Positions 51,955 to 64,000 of a stretch of 64,000 nucleotides of DNA are shown here, one piece after another. The position numbers were made by a program, and so were the translations under genes. This stretch comes from Norana najaformis (Eukaryota; Annelida; Clitellata; Crassiclitellata; Hormogastridae), in NCBI GenBank assembly GCA_964023275.1, contig OZ029916.1:25310953-25374952 (forward strand). Reading direction: 5' to 3'. Each line of letters begins with the position of its first letter. Within the stretch, counting starts at the first letter, position 1. The notes below the pieces were generated by a model, which worked only from the letters and a program-made list of their open reading frames with translations, searched no databases and was not told where the DNA came from.

Positions 51955-52310
51955 CCAAAGAAATTGAATAGTTTCGATATGTGGTGCCTTTGGAGAACTC
52001 TCAAGATCCCCTATGTGGGTGATTTTACCAACAAGGAGATCAGGGCAAGAATAGTAAGCATGCCAGTTGCTGCTATTACCTGAGGACACAGCTGCATTTC
52101 TTTGGTTGTGTTGCATGTGCTTTGCACAGAGTGGCTCGTAGAAGGGTCCTGGGCTGCAGTGGATGAATACTGGAGGTGACTGGAGTGCCAGACCAAGAGT
52201 CAGATAGACCAGCATAGTAGAAAAAGATCTGGCGTGATGTGATTTGGGGCTGAGAACTGCATCACAAAAGGTGCAGGACATGAAGGCATGGCATTCTTCT
52301 TGGATATGGC
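51955..52310 (+). mobile_element. Decayed LINE C-terminal fragment (second lineage)
   Basis: Translations with frame changes give TLKIPYVGDFTNKEI, LRTQLHFFGCVACALHR, and later DWSARPRVR. These match the LxIxYxxxxTNEEV...RRLRxFGHVxR...DWxxRPGRPR order at the C-terminus of a LINE group. It is heavily mutated. Confidence 0.6.
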
Positions 52311-52732
52311 TACCTTACATGAGTTTGGCCCTGTAGAGACAGAAAATTAAAATGTTTTTTAATGGCAGAGAATGCTTGTCTGTTAGGTGGAACTCCTACA
52401 TTGTGGCTTAAATTTGAAGTTTCACTAATGGCAGTTGGAGAATTTATTTTTGTCAGGGCACTTTAGGAGTTTAGATTGGATGAGTTCTTGTAACTGCTAG
52501 ATAGACACAGCTTTTTCACATGGACTGAACTATGACATGCTTTGTCTTTGGACAGACTTCTTGAAAGTCAAGTTCTGGTAGACTGGTACTTTGCACATTG
52601 CATTCTGGGTCTATCTCAGTTATTATATTAGAATAATTTGATATGTTCATGTTCAATTTCTGTGTGTAGATAGTCAAGCACATTGCATAATTATTGACTC
52701 ATGCTTCATGTGATAGATGCAGGAACTATGAC

Positions 52733-54317
52733 CAATGCTTCCTCTGATTTTTGTCACCATGTGCACACTAGCTTACCACAGAGGCTGTAACATTTGGGAC
52801 CTGCACTTTGGTCTGTGCATTGCACATCTGCTTGGCTTAAACTAACTGGCTATAAAATCACACTGTATAAAAGAAAATGAATAAGAGACGACTAAACCTT
52901 TATTAGAGTGTCTCCTGTTTGTCTTTATGCAGTTGGCAGTGAGCATATACATGAACTGTGTTGATTGTTTGTCCAGAATTTAAAAAGTCTTGATTCTATT
53001 GAGACTGTACAATGGTCAACCAGAAGTTGATCATGCACTTTTGCCTTTGTTACTGTCAGAGGGCTGAAGCCATGCAAATGCTCCACAAATGATGACTGCT
53101 TGCATGGAAGGTGGCACATATATCTACAAACTGTGAACTCACTTGGTTCTTTATTCTCCAGGATGGAGGATACTACTTCATAGAATATCTTGATCAGTCC
53201 TGCCTTAAATTTCTCATTTGCAATATATAGAAAATCACAACTTTGTTTTCAATTCTGCTACTTATATTCTGATTGTATCCAGTTTTATCAAGTAGCTTAT
53301 AATAGCCTACTTGACTGCTAATCTAGTAATCTCAGTTGTCCAGCATCGTAGGTCTCTGCATAATTCAAACGTCTTCCATTCGAGCAACTTGTCCTCTGGA
53401 AATCTGCAGTCCAAGTAGTTGCAGACTCGCTCGCTCAGTGAACTGGGTTACAGTGATTGTGTCCATGACTTCTTATTTGCTTTAACATAATCACTCCAGT
53501 ATGCGCATTCTCCAAGGTACTGCGAGCGCAACTTAATTGGCTATTTATCTTTCTCCAATAAGCTATAGTTTGACCATCATGAGTCTGCTTTTCTGGAAAA
53601 TTTTAAAGAAGTTGCTAATTCCTCAAGAACAACATTTAGAACAATTAGTGCAACATGATTCTGAGGATTTGTTACATTTTTCAAACAATACTTGTACACA
53701 GATTAATTGTTTTCAGTCACTTGTTCTTTGCAGTAATTGTGCAGTATGCTGATAGTGGAGAGAGCAGTCAGGCTTAATCCCAGTATTACAAAGTATCCAT
53801 CATATGGAGGTATGGGTGTCCACAAAAATTTGACCAGGAGGGGGCACAACATGAAAACTAGGACACATTGTCCCGGTTTAATGTGGGCCAAAAGTCTTCA
53901 GATATGAATTCCAGGGGGGGGGGGTAAGCACTCAGTCTTGCCCTGTGTGGTGGCATCCATGCAGGCTGGAGGTCAGAGTTCAGAAAGCTGCGTTCATAAG
54001 GTTCACAGCACCTGCACCGGTGAGAACCAGAGCAGTACGACAGCTCTGGTGGGAACCGGTGACCAACTCGGTAGCCCAGTATTATGTGGACGAGATGAAT
54101 ATGATGCACATCTGAGTGGGCACTTCACAACCGGGGCATGGAAACCTTGTTTTGGCCGCCTGAACATAACAGGCTAAATATGCCAGCAGCTTTAACAATA
54201 AGTTAATTTTTAACTTTGAAATAATATGAACACAACATAATTTCTGTACTAACAGAAAATGATTGTGTGCGCTTACCTCAAAGTCATGCACATGCGCACA
54301 GCTTAGAGGGAACATTG
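52733..54317. mobile_element. hAT-like non-autonomous DNA transposon
   Basis: The left end CAATGCTTCCTCTGATTTTT and the reverse complement of the right end CAATGTTCCCTCTAAGCTGT share 15 of the first 16 or so positions with a few changes. The flanking 8-mers ACTATGAC (52725-52732) and ACTTTGAC (54318-54325) agree at 7 of 8, as expected for hAT target duplications. The 1585-bp interior has no recognisable transposase. A third copy of the terminus is at 16484. It sits about 200 bp upstream of the VDAC start. Confidence 0.75.
53914..53924 (+). repeat. Run of 11 G
   Basis: A homopolymer G tract followed by TAAGC, inside the hAT-like element. Confidence 0.95.
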
Positions 54318-54483
54318 ACTTTGACTGGGTTTGATAGGATTGTATTGAATTTGATTGATTTTTGATGTTTTACTTGGATTTGTTCAGGTAGTGTATTGAT
54401 TATGTGTTCAGAGAGCGAATAACGAAAAACACTTTTTATGAATTTTTGTTTTTTTTTCTTGTTCATGAACTGCTTTCTTTCAG

Positions 54484-54524
54484 ACAGATTTGGTTAAACT
54501 GAAGAGGAAGTCTTGGGTCGTAAA
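54484..54524 (+). other. VDAC 5' UTR segment of first coding exon
   Basis: TGCTTTCTTTCAG is a strong pyrimidine-rich splice acceptor ending at 54483. The 41 bases after it lead to the VDAC start codon. Confidence 0.6.
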
Positions 54525-57500
54525 ATGTCTCAAACACCTCCCTCTTTTGTCGACCTTGGAAAGACTGCCCGAGACCTCTTCTCAAAAGGATTCAGTGAGC
54601 GCAAAGCATTTTCTATCCTCCAGTTTACATGAGTGGAGAGAATTAAATATTATACAAAAAGGAAAGAATAAGCACATGAAGGAGTGAGTGTATTCAGTGA
54701 TGAGCAAATGAAGCCCCAATTGTGTGGATAAAATAAATGATCAAAGAAAGGAATGGGTGTGTTGAACAAATACATGGATGGAAGGAAGGACTACTGGTTG
54801 AGGTAAGGTTATTGCTGATTTATGTAAGCTCTTTCAGCAGTAGTGTTCAGAGGCAAATGTGGTCCTGGATGTTTTGGCTTAAGTGCAAATGCAGCAATAG
54901 CAGTCCATCAACTGGACAATGGGAAAGTGCTAGATGAGTGAATAAGTGCATTAATTCGTCTATTCTTAGCAATGCAGAGGTTCTTGTAAGCATACTGTAT
55001 GATTATTTTCTTACATTACATTGATTTATGTAAAATTAAGATGTGTGAAAATAGGAAAAGAAATAAGCTGCTGCTGTGAAGACTAAAGGATGGTATTTTT
55101 TGATAATCTGAAGACTATGGTCTGTGCAAGTTGGAGGCCAAGACAAAGGCAAGCAATGGACTGGAATTCACCACAACTGGAAGCACAAACCATGAGTCAA
55201 AGAAATTTACCGGAAGTCTGGAGACTAAGCACAAGTGGTCAGAATATGGTAAGCATATCTTTCCAGGTCAGATCATAACTAGCCAGGATATAATAGCTGT
55301 TCTTGTACTGACAGAACTTAGAAGAGAAGAAGAGCAATCCCATTCCAGTCTCAAGAAATCAACCCAGTTGGCGATCGCATCGCATGGAGATACGCGTGTG
55401 CATCACTTCAGCCTGTAATGCTTTCTCCTGTCCTGTGTTGGACCATCATCTTGGAACAGACTTCCCTTGCTTATATTATATACTGATTCATTTTACCCTG
55501 TTTGGCATATGTTTTTTACCTATCTGAAGTCATGCATCCTTTATCCCTTCTGTCGTTCACTCTTTCTATTACTCCTCAGGTATTCCATTCAAAAAAATGG
55601 TCTCACCTTTTCAAGAAATCCCACCCTGATCAGTCTTCCCATTTCTCTCAGGTTAAACACAACTCACCCTAGCCTCCTATCCCCTCCTCTCTCTGGTCTC
55701 GTGGCAACTGGACTTGGTTATCGACATGGCATCTTTCGACAATCCCACGGACTTGATGCAGCACTCGTGAATAAGATGGTGCCCCTGTGCTTAGCTTTTC
55801 ATTAGCGCTTTAGAAATTTCAACTTTATGATTACAATTGCATCTGTCAGTTTGATACCCACATGTGCAGGACTTTTTCAGATGTCATATTAAGTGTCATG
55901 ACGCATGCACATATGCATGCATACATATGGTACATGCAAACATACATACTTGCATAAATGTATGCTTACATACATGCCAATACATGCAGAAATGTGATAA
56001 TTTCATATTTTAGGGGGTAAACAAGACTGATCTTAAAAAGTAGTCATATCCAAAGAGTGATGATGATAAGTATTACTAAACCAAAAACTCTGCTTCCCAG
56101 GAGCATCTAATTCGTGGATCTTTGATTCTTGTTTAGACTTGAAAATCCTAGTCTGTCCCACTGTTTATTAAATACCAGTAATGAGTAATGATACAAATAG
56201 TTATGATGGTCTTACCATAATTATATTATTATTAATATTTGTATTATTTACAGTGTATTCAGTATTTGTTTTTTGGACTTGATGAGGTTGCATTCTAGAG
56301 CTGAATTAAATTGTAGTCAGTGCTTCAAACCACATTTTATCAGGAATAATGTTACTATCAGGCAGTTGCACTCAATTTAAATTGACTTGTGTTGTAGGTT
56401 TGACTTTTTGTCAGAAGTGGAACACGGACAATCTTCTGTCGACTGATATAACAGTTGAAGACCAGCTCCTTAAGGGACTGAAACTGTCCTTTGATACACA
56501 GTTTGTGCCTCAAACAGGGTAACTTCTGTCAGTTTTCTAGTTTAAGTTGATGTTGTTTAGAATTTCCATGTGGTAATTGTCTAATGCATTAACTTCTGTG
56601 TTCTGAGTTCTTGTTTCTGAACATCATTAGAACTGCAGTTCACTATTTACCTACTCTCACTAGTTACCTGATTAGTTATTATGCCAAACTACAAACTATT
56701 TGGTTTTGTTATGTAATACTAACCTCTGGAATTTATCAGTGCCACATCAAAAGCTTCTTCAGGGAAACCAGCTTGTCATTTTTAATAAAATGAATCAAAT
56801 CTGCATGAACCAGGCAGCTGGGGCGGTTTGAGATCTTGGTTGAAATCTGGAGTGGCAAAGCCAAGAGTGCTGTTGTGGTCCCAAAGGAGAAATTGTATTG
56901 TGTTTGCTCTTTAATGATCTGTGCCATCTCAGAACTAATTCATATCGTAAGCCATGCAGGTATGTCTAATATTCGTAGTTTGGTGTTCTTAAATCAGCAG
57001 TTCAGTTCAGTGCTGAAAGCCTCTTGGGATGCATTGTGTGTGTGTTCGTTGCATATTTTTTGTTTTTCTTAACTGAACCAGTTCTGCTGTTCATTTTAGG
57101 AAGAAGTCCGGCAAAATTAAGACTGAATTTAAGCACGAGCACATTCACACAAATGTTGATGTGGACTTTGACTTTGCTGGACCAACCATTGTTGGATCTG
57201 CAGTTGTTGGGTAAGCACTGTGGAATTTCTTTTGCAGACTTACCCGCACAAAAAACTGACAAAAAAGTGGCAGAGGTAATTGACTTATGTCTGTTTTTCT
57301 TCATGTGTCTGTTTATATGCCTGTCTGTATTGCATCTGTCTTTTTGAAAGTTCTCGCTGGCAACATCATTACCAAAAATCTACAGACTGTCTTTCACTCT
57401 AGGTAGCTAATGCATGTATGTCTGTTTTCTATCTGTTTGTCTTTATATAGTCTCTATCTTTGCTGCTTTGCTATCTGTTTGTCTTTATATAGTCTCTATT

Positions 57501-60121
57501 TCTGCTGCTTTGTTTCTTTTAGTTCAGAATTGTCTATCCCTAAGTAATTTCATATTCTTGCTTCCAATACCCCATAATGGTATTGGCGGTGAGAAAGCAC
57601 TTTCAAGGGGTACTTTGAGAGCTCTCTATGAATGTATACCGTAGTTACATACATACATTATGTTGAAAATGTTGGCATTGTTGTTGATCCTGTTCTTGTG
57701 CTTGTTTCCTAGCTTCTATGGCTGGCTAGCGGGGTACCAGATTGCCATGGATACATCCAAGACTGCCAAGTCGTTCCTGTCAGAGAGCAACTTTGCGTTA
57801 AGTTATGCAACAGATAACCTTACTCTTTACACTGCTGTGTAAGTACAGTTAAACCTTACTGAATTGAAATTAATTGTAATCTCTTCTTTACATTGATTAT
57901 GATTTTGCTTTTTAGTGCTGTGTGAGCACAGTTAATTTTCACTGAAATGAAGTCAATAATGACTTTTGTATTTACACAACTATATGAGTATAGTTAATTC
58001 GTTTGTTGAGACATGTTAAATGATGTTTGCATTACTGTGATTTTGCTTTAAAAACAGGAATGATGGAACAGAATATCATGGATCCATCTTTCAAAAGGTG
58101 AACAGAGACCTAGAAACAGGGGTCCTCATAAATTGGACAACTGGTACCCAAGACACGCGCTATGCGGTTGCAGCCAAGTACTGTCTAGACAAGGACACCA
58201 CATTAAGGGTCAGTAAAATCCAAGACATTTTATTGTCTAAGAGGCTCTTGTGCAGGTTTCATGATACAATATCAAACACCACATTTGATTTTGTGCATTT
58301 TTGTGAAAATACATACTTGCCTGTACATGGATGTTTTTGTGTGGTTGGATGTCTGTGCTTGAATGTTTAGTGTTTATAAATTTATATTTGGATATTCCTA
58401 TCATTGTACAGGTATTTGTTTTGGATGTTTGTATTTTAAACTTCAGGGGAAGTTGAACAATGCCAGCCAGTTGGCTCTGTCTTATCAGCAAAAGATTCGA
58501 GATGGTGGGTTACCCCATTCATTTTTAGTGCTGGCATTATTATTTTTAAGACTATGATGATTTATGATGAAAATTGTTATTACTTTTTGGTTTTACTGAG
58601 GTTGAATTGATCTTCAGGAAATCAATAATTGAAGCAATCAAGAATGGTTCCTGTGAATGTAAATGCATTTTAGCAGTTAGAAAGATGCTGGGGAAAATAT
58701 TTTGTGTTGACTTTGCGGGAAAGCTGAGAGGTAAAGGCCCTGAAATGAATTGAACTCTTCTCCCTCAGCTTGTACTTAGACAGGGCAACAAAGTTCCTAC
58801 ATCTACCTGGCATCGCCAAATCCACACAAAAATCTTAAAACCGATGCACTGTGGGATGGGCAGCCTGTGTAAAACAATATAATGAGAAATGTGAATGTAA
58901 TTTACAAATATTACAAACAAGCCGTACAGCTCCATGGAGTGCATGTTGTAGCAGACTAATCCGCCCTAAATGAAGGCCTGCATACGTGGCACTAAAAAAT
59001 TCAATTCTTACTGTATGAGAAAAATAAGAGGGATTTGCAAGGCTTACTAGCTCAGCATGGTAAATGCCTGGTGACAGAGTTCAAGGGCCAAGTCCACCAG
59101 CTCACAATGCTTCATTCAGACATAGGCCCCGAAGTTTTTTAGGAGTGTTTATCGAATATGGAATGGGGTTCGTTATGTTGGCTGTCATAAATGCAGGAGA
59201 CTAGTGTGAACAATACTGTTAACTTAATTTTGTCTTAAAAGTTTTTTTAAATCCCAGTTTTTAATTTTTTAATATAAGCAGGTACAATAGTGTATATATA
59301 ACAATTGCTAGCTACAGCACTTAAACTACACAGGACTACCAGTATACAAATTCATCCAATTCCTCCCTACCTGGTAATTAATTTAAAAGATAATGAAGAT
59401 AAACTTGCAAAAATATAACGATACAGCTTTGAAATCAAAGTTAATAAAAGTTCAATTCCCTTGCTGATAATCCTGCCATACTGATGAGTTATAATAAAGA
59501 GTAAGATTATTTTGGAGCCCAGATTTGGTCTACATAGGCTACAACAGGTGGCAAATATCTAACACAGCCTTCTTGGTATGTGTAAATTATAAATGGTATG
59601 CTTTGTATTCTCTTCTACACTAAAAGCATTTTCCAATGAATGCAACAGTCATCATTGATGCTGTGAGCTGGCATGGTTATAAATGGCATAGGCAAAGATG
59701 TGACAGCACTGTAATGAATTTTTCAACAGCTACCAGCACACAGGCCGAAAAGTACAAAGTACAGAGCCAGAGGTTGAAAAGAAATCGTTTCATGTTTATC
59801 AAGGTTTTGTTTTGCATTTTCTAACATGACTAAATTTTAATCTACATTAAAAAATGTTGATGCTGGAACAGATTAAGCACCATTTTCATGTTAACCAGTA
59901 TTTTGTGTTAAACATTTTCATGTTAGGTGTTTTCTACTGTACTTACACATACTTATACATGTGTATTGTACGCACGCCTGAGTATTACAGTTCTGTTTCA
60001 TAACTATGGCTTTTGCATTTATCTTTTAGGGGTCACAATGACACTGTCTACCCAGATTGAAGGCAAGAACTTGGGCCAAGGTGGTCACAAGTTTGGCCTT
60101 GGCCTGGACTTTGAAGCTTAA
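54525..60121 (+). CDS. VDAC: Voltage-dependent anion channel (mitochondrial porin, VDAC)
   Basis: Forms the beta-barrel pore for ATP, ADP and metabolites in the outer mitochondrial membrane. Eight exons (54525-54594, 55114-55248, 56398-56518, 57100-57210, 57713-57838, 58058-58208, 58447-58504, 60030-60121) have GT-AG borders and join in frame to 287 aa. The N-terminal voltage-sensor helix reads [31 protein letters not shown]-type strands appear as [21 protein letters not shown] is intact, and the eukaryotic porin signature with GLK is [35 protein letters not shown] and [13 protein letters not shown] complete the barrel. The membrane-facing Glu73 of human VDAC1 is Gln74 here (TFCQKW), as in human VDAC3. 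This is invertebrate VDAC; a vertebrate-type paralogue number should not be assigned. Confidence 0.96.
55425..55850 (+). mobile_element. LINE family D 3' end
   Basis: SSWNRLP-coding sequence near 55440-55465 is followed by TCTATTACTCCTCAGGTATTC, GGACTTGGTTATCGACATGG, CACGGACTTGATGCAGCAC and GTGCTTAGCTTTTCATTAGCG, ending TTATGATTACAATTG. It matches 26956-27390 and, in its last 150 bp, the SINE at 27541. It lies sense in VDAC intron 2. Confidence 0.7.
55905..55985. repeat. (CATA)n-type microsatellite
   Basis: Imperfect repeats of CATACATG/CATATGCATG in VDAC intron 2. Confidence 0.75.
57429..57512. repeat. 42-bp tandem duplication
   Basis: CTATCTGTTTGTCTTTATAT at 57429 is repeated at 57471. 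The two units are almost identical. It lies in VDAC intron 4. Confidence 0.85.
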
Positions 60122-61149
60122 CAAGCGGTCAAGGAACTTCAGACCTAGGCTGGGCTGGTGGCCACAATCATCACTGCGGACTTACTTTATTGGTCACGCT
60201 TGAGAATTAGTTAAAATCACTGCTTGAGAATTAAATACTGATGTCTGGTCATTCTTTGCCTTGTGGGTGATTAGCACTAATGAGTTTTGAATCTGGGCAT
60301 CTGTAAAAACTGGCAGTTTTTGCATTGTTGCAGTTTCATGTATTCTTGCCTTCTTGGCAAAAGTCTTTTTTAGAATTGCCGTTTCTGTCTGTAGTGTTTT
60401 GGGATTTTTGCTCACAGTAAGTTCTATAGGTATCTGATGGGAACTGAAAGGAGCACTGTAAGTTTTGATAAGATTGGTGGGTGTGATAAACACCAGTATA
60501 GGCAGCTATATTGATGAAGTGACTGTAGGGTGCAACAAGATGTGGCATTAAACGTTGTGTTGTCTAGTCCTTTCCATTTAAACAACCATGTCAGCAGCTG
60601 TTAGAAATGTAGTCGTTTAGTGTGGTGCAGTAGCACAGAGAGTGCAGGATTTCTGATGATAAAAGGTAAAAAAAGGTTTGTCCTTTTTAATAAAACTGTT
60701 GGCATAACCTGTGCCATATTCCAGTTTTTCATATCATCATTGCCATCATCACTTGCCACCAGAGGAAACGGGTGTGGATCACCAGTCACAGTTCACCCGG
60801 GTTCTTTTGCAACAGGGCCAAGGCTTTTTTCTAGCATAACCAATTTTTGTGTATTTGTCGTTTGTCTATGATATGTTGATAACCCTGGTCTTGTTTTGTT
60901 TCTTGAAACTTTGCATCATATAGTATGGCATTTGAGTCTTTGTAGCACATTTTTCAGAACATTTGTTGCACCCACACACTAACATTTCTTTTCTCAGCTG
61001 TTTTGTAAACCAGAGAAGCCAGCTCATTCTGGCAGAGGAGTTTTCTCTGGTATCTCTTCAGTGTGTGTGCCAGTCATTCTGGATTCTTGTCTCATTCTAT
61101 TCTGTCATCCCTGTCTTTCCTCCTCCTGTTCTTTCTGCTGAATACCAGT
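60122..61149 (+). other. VDAC 3' UTR (probable)
   Basis: About 1 kb from the VDAC stop to a canonical poly(A) signal, with no competing gene on either strand. A weaker earlier signal variant, ATTAAA, occurs at about 60231. Confidence 0.5.
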
Positions 61150-61155
61150 AATAAA
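61150..61155 (+). terminator. Candidate VDAC poly(A) signal AATAAA
   Basis: AATAAAG followed by a T/G-containing stretch. It is the first canonical hexamer on the plus strand after the VDAC stop apart from the ATTAAA variant. Confidence 0.5.
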
Positions 61156-61199
61156 GTCTTTGACCATCATCTGAAGATCCTGTTTTGCCACTGCTGTCG

Positions 61200-64000
61200 A
61201 CGGATCTCCGAGATAAAGCACATGTAATTGCTTATTTATTAATTTATTATATGCTTTTATCCACAACAGTTGTCAGAGGCTCGCTCCTTGGCTTTTTTCA
61301 TCTATTGGGCGGCAGGAAAACAATAAGCAGCCCAACAGCAGACAGCCCGTTCTTACAGGCTGCATGACTTGACAAAGAATTGCCATTTCTCAATACTCGA
61401 CAGGCTTTTAACCCTGAATTCAGGGGTGAAGGTCCATTAGCAGTCGGCTGCCATGCACCAGACTATTAAGGAGTATGTTAACTATAGCCAACAATAACAT
61501 GCCAGTTTATGCAGAAATGGCATAGGAAGAGAGCAGGTTTCAGAGAAGTGGGTGAGTACACAGAGCTAATGCTCAATCTGTGATCACAAGGGTAAGGGAA
61601 GTCAAATGGTTTTCACAACATACATGAAGACATGTGAATGCAATATACAGCGGCTAATTCTCTTTGTGCTTACAAGGCTAAGAAATGAAGTAGAATGATG
61701 GTTATGTTGGCTTCCTCCAATTGAAGGTGTGACAATGAATAGTGTAAGCGGCGCATGAGACGTGTGCTATCATAGTGTATTGAGATACACTGCAAGTGCA
61801 CTGAGGTTCAAAGGTAAAAAAATTAGTGAAGGTAGATTTGTTAAGCTGACTTGTGTTTATTACATGATAAAACTCCAAAATATAATTTAAAATAATAGTA
61901 AACATAGATACATAATAATGAAAATAGAAACAAACTACAAAAAATAATAGAAGCAATAATTTTATTCCTAATTTTGAAAAGCCTAGAGAAACATGTCCAC
62001 AATCTTTGATATACTGAAAAATTAGCTAAAAAGTAATTGTAATTGCAACAGCAATAATAGTAAGCTATCAGTAATGCTAGTAAAAGCTGATTCAACGAAG
62101 AAATACTTCAACAAATTTAATGATCATTTAACAATTGTTTTTATAAATAATGTCAACATAATTCAGAATGTACAGCAAAAGAGCATACAGAAAATCATTT
62201 ACATAATTCATGTTTATCTGTAATAAAGCTACCTGTGTAACTAAATATTACTATTTACAAATTCAGTCCTGCCAAGCTTGCAGCAAAAAAGGTGATTCCT
62301 GCTGTCAAGAGGAATTCTGAACATTCAACAGCCGCTGAAACTCTTAGCTAATTGAATAAGTGCTGACACTCGCCAGGAATACCAATGGGCAAAGCCATCT
62401 ATTATGTATCTGGCTATTTATACAGTGCCCTTTAGGAACATATGATCAAGGACAATAATCAAGGCCTTTGAAATAAATCAACAATGTAAGTTAGGTAACA
62501 GAATGGTCCAGCGCATAATGGACTTGCTGAAGTGCAACTCATTCTTCTGAATATTAACAGTTGTCAGATCTTTCAGCCAAGCTGCTGGATGACAGCAGCC
62601 ATGCATCATCTGGAACAGCCTGGTTTGACTGGCTTGCATTTCTCGCTGCCATGCCACAACGTATCACATCTTCGGGTTTAACGTTAAAAAAGCACTGTAA
62701 GTTTACATAGCATCTAGCTGTCTGCCTCAGCACTTGGACAGTTCACAGTATGCAATAAAAAGACGGCACAACTACTGTCAACATTGCAGTCAATAACCAG
62801 ACATTATTGCACTAATAAGCACCGCATCCTGCACCAACATTAGGCTGTGATAAACACAGGCCACAGGATTGCGCTATTTCCTTCACTGGGATAAGTGAGA
62901 TCAAGAATAAATAACATCTTATTGCAGTCATTTCAAATTGGCAGCAGTAAGTGGTTACAACCGGTTGGGACCAACTTCGACCGGCAAAGCCTCAAGTCTG
63001 ATCCGGCTCAGTATGATTCAGTAAAGCAGTCCAGTTGAAACCATTCAGCATGGGAAGGTCTTGCTGACTGAGAAAAGTGAGACCCTTATGATCTGCACCA
63101 ATTTGGAGCAAACCCGTTTGATCCAGCTTTGGCCAGCCTAGACCTGTCTGTCGGGTGAACTCTTCCCTAGTGTGCATCGCAGCTTCTTCAAGGTTTTGGA
63201 AAATATTCCTTGATTCTCTAACCTAAAAGTCAAAGCAGATATGCAATGAAATCTCATTCTCAATGCACGTATCATTATAGCAGCTGGCTAGTAGCATAGA
63301 AGTGGCTGACAATTTGCCATCGCATTGCAAATTGTCCTGGGGTTTTTGAACTTCTACATAGGTAACAAGACTGAAAACATTCCAAAAATCCAAAAAATAT
63401 AACCTATCTGATGTTTTTGTTCAGAAAATGAAGCTGCAAACACTCCATACTCATGGCTAGCGAAAAAACCTTCATCTTTAGTTCTGTATTTAAATCTAAA
63501 GTCTATCAACTTTAAGACCAAGATGAGACTAATCTAAACTAACCAAGCAAAAAGGAACAGTGGGACTGACTTATATGAACAAGTGCTGAAAAAAGAGACG
63601 AGGTGTGCAAGGGACACGTATTTCTTCCACATTAGCAAGACCACTAGCATGCGCTATAGTTTAAATGAAGTTGTTGAAACTACTGTGCACCAGTGACTCA
63701 CTAGGAGGCAGCATGAAAGTAGTAGAGTTGTCTCACCAAGAACACAAAGTAAGTAAGTAATGCATTTGTTAACATGTCTTATGTCCATTGACTGAGTAAG
63801 CAATTAAAGGCATGGGGGGTTTCAAAAGGACTAGAAATAAATAATTAAAGATCATATCAGTTTCTATTTATTTAATAATTCTGCAAATGTGAAAATCTTG
63901 GATGGTGAGCAGTTACACAAAATTCAAATCCCATACATTTTTTTAATATTGCTAATTTCTTTCACAATTAAATTCATACATATTTTTCTACCACTTCTGC
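61200..64000. other. Downstream intergenic region
   Basis: No gene is recognised on either strand. There are AT-rich stretches at 61840-62250 and a GC-richer patch at about 62950-63180 (ACCGGTTGGGACCAACTTCG, GACCGGCAAAG) that may be a repeat. A short GAATTC-centred palindrome (CCCTGAATTCAGGG) lies near 61413. Confidence 0.45.

Noticed and set aside
59035..59100. tRNA-like sequence in VDAC intron 7 (CTCAGCATGGTAAATGCC, GAGTTCAAGG)
   Set aside because: The box spacing is only approximate and no SINE body or cloverleaf could be recognised.
62992..63177. 61-aa minus-strand frame rich in QTG/DQTG
   Set aside because: It resembles a repeat translation and has no recognisable domain or splice context.

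Overview
This window is nuclear DNA from an animal. The genes have many short exons with GT-AG introns, and the long AT-rich introns and intergenic stretches are full of tRNA-derived SINEs, 5'-truncated non-LTR retrotransposons and small DNA transposons. It looks like an invertebrate, most likely a lophotrochozoan such as a mollusc. Two things point that way: ARF6 coding sequence is split by three introns (intronless in vertebrates), and there is an Osm1/FRDS-type fumarate reductase that vertebrates lack. The species cannot be named from the sequence alone.

Layout. (1) 220-14876, minus strand: procollagen galactosyltransferase (COLGALT/GLT25D family). Eleven coding exons are resolved and the 3' end lies beyond base 1. 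Its introns hold a pogo/Tc1-like MITE with clean TA duplications, an intact LINE 3' end, and a mirrored minisatellite/SINE complex at 9.96-14.06 kb. (2) 17366-25561, minus strand: an RNF126/RNF115-like RING-H2 ubiquitin ligase, nine exons, 251 aa. Its introns hold a long inverted repeat, LINE scraps and a 1-kb TIR-bounded element with TTTCGGCCGAAA palindromes. (3) 25.7-27.75 kb: a cluster of LINE 3' ends and a SINE that share one 3' tail. (4) 29830-31404, minus strand: an intronless 524-aa soluble-type fumarate reductase with an N-terminal membrane segment. (5) 39667-44930, minus strand: ARF6, four coding exons giving exactly 175 aa. (6) 45-54 kb: repeats, candidate promoters and a 1.6-kb hAT-like element with near-perfect 8-bp target duplications. 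(7) 54525-60121, plus strand: the mitochondrial porin VDAC, eight coding exons, 287 aa. (8) 60.1-64 kb: VDAC 3' UTR, then sequence in which I recognise no gene.

The five genes are functionally unrelated (ER collagen glycosylation, ubiquitination, redox metabolism, membrane trafficking, mitochondrial transport), as is usual for neighbours in an animal genome. The exon models were built by hand from splice sites and reading phase; all junctions listed keep the frame. The most notable items are the intronless fumarate reductase, the LINE/SINE shared-tail cluster, the mirrored repeat complex in COLGALT intron 1, and the several DNA transposons whose ends can be defined.
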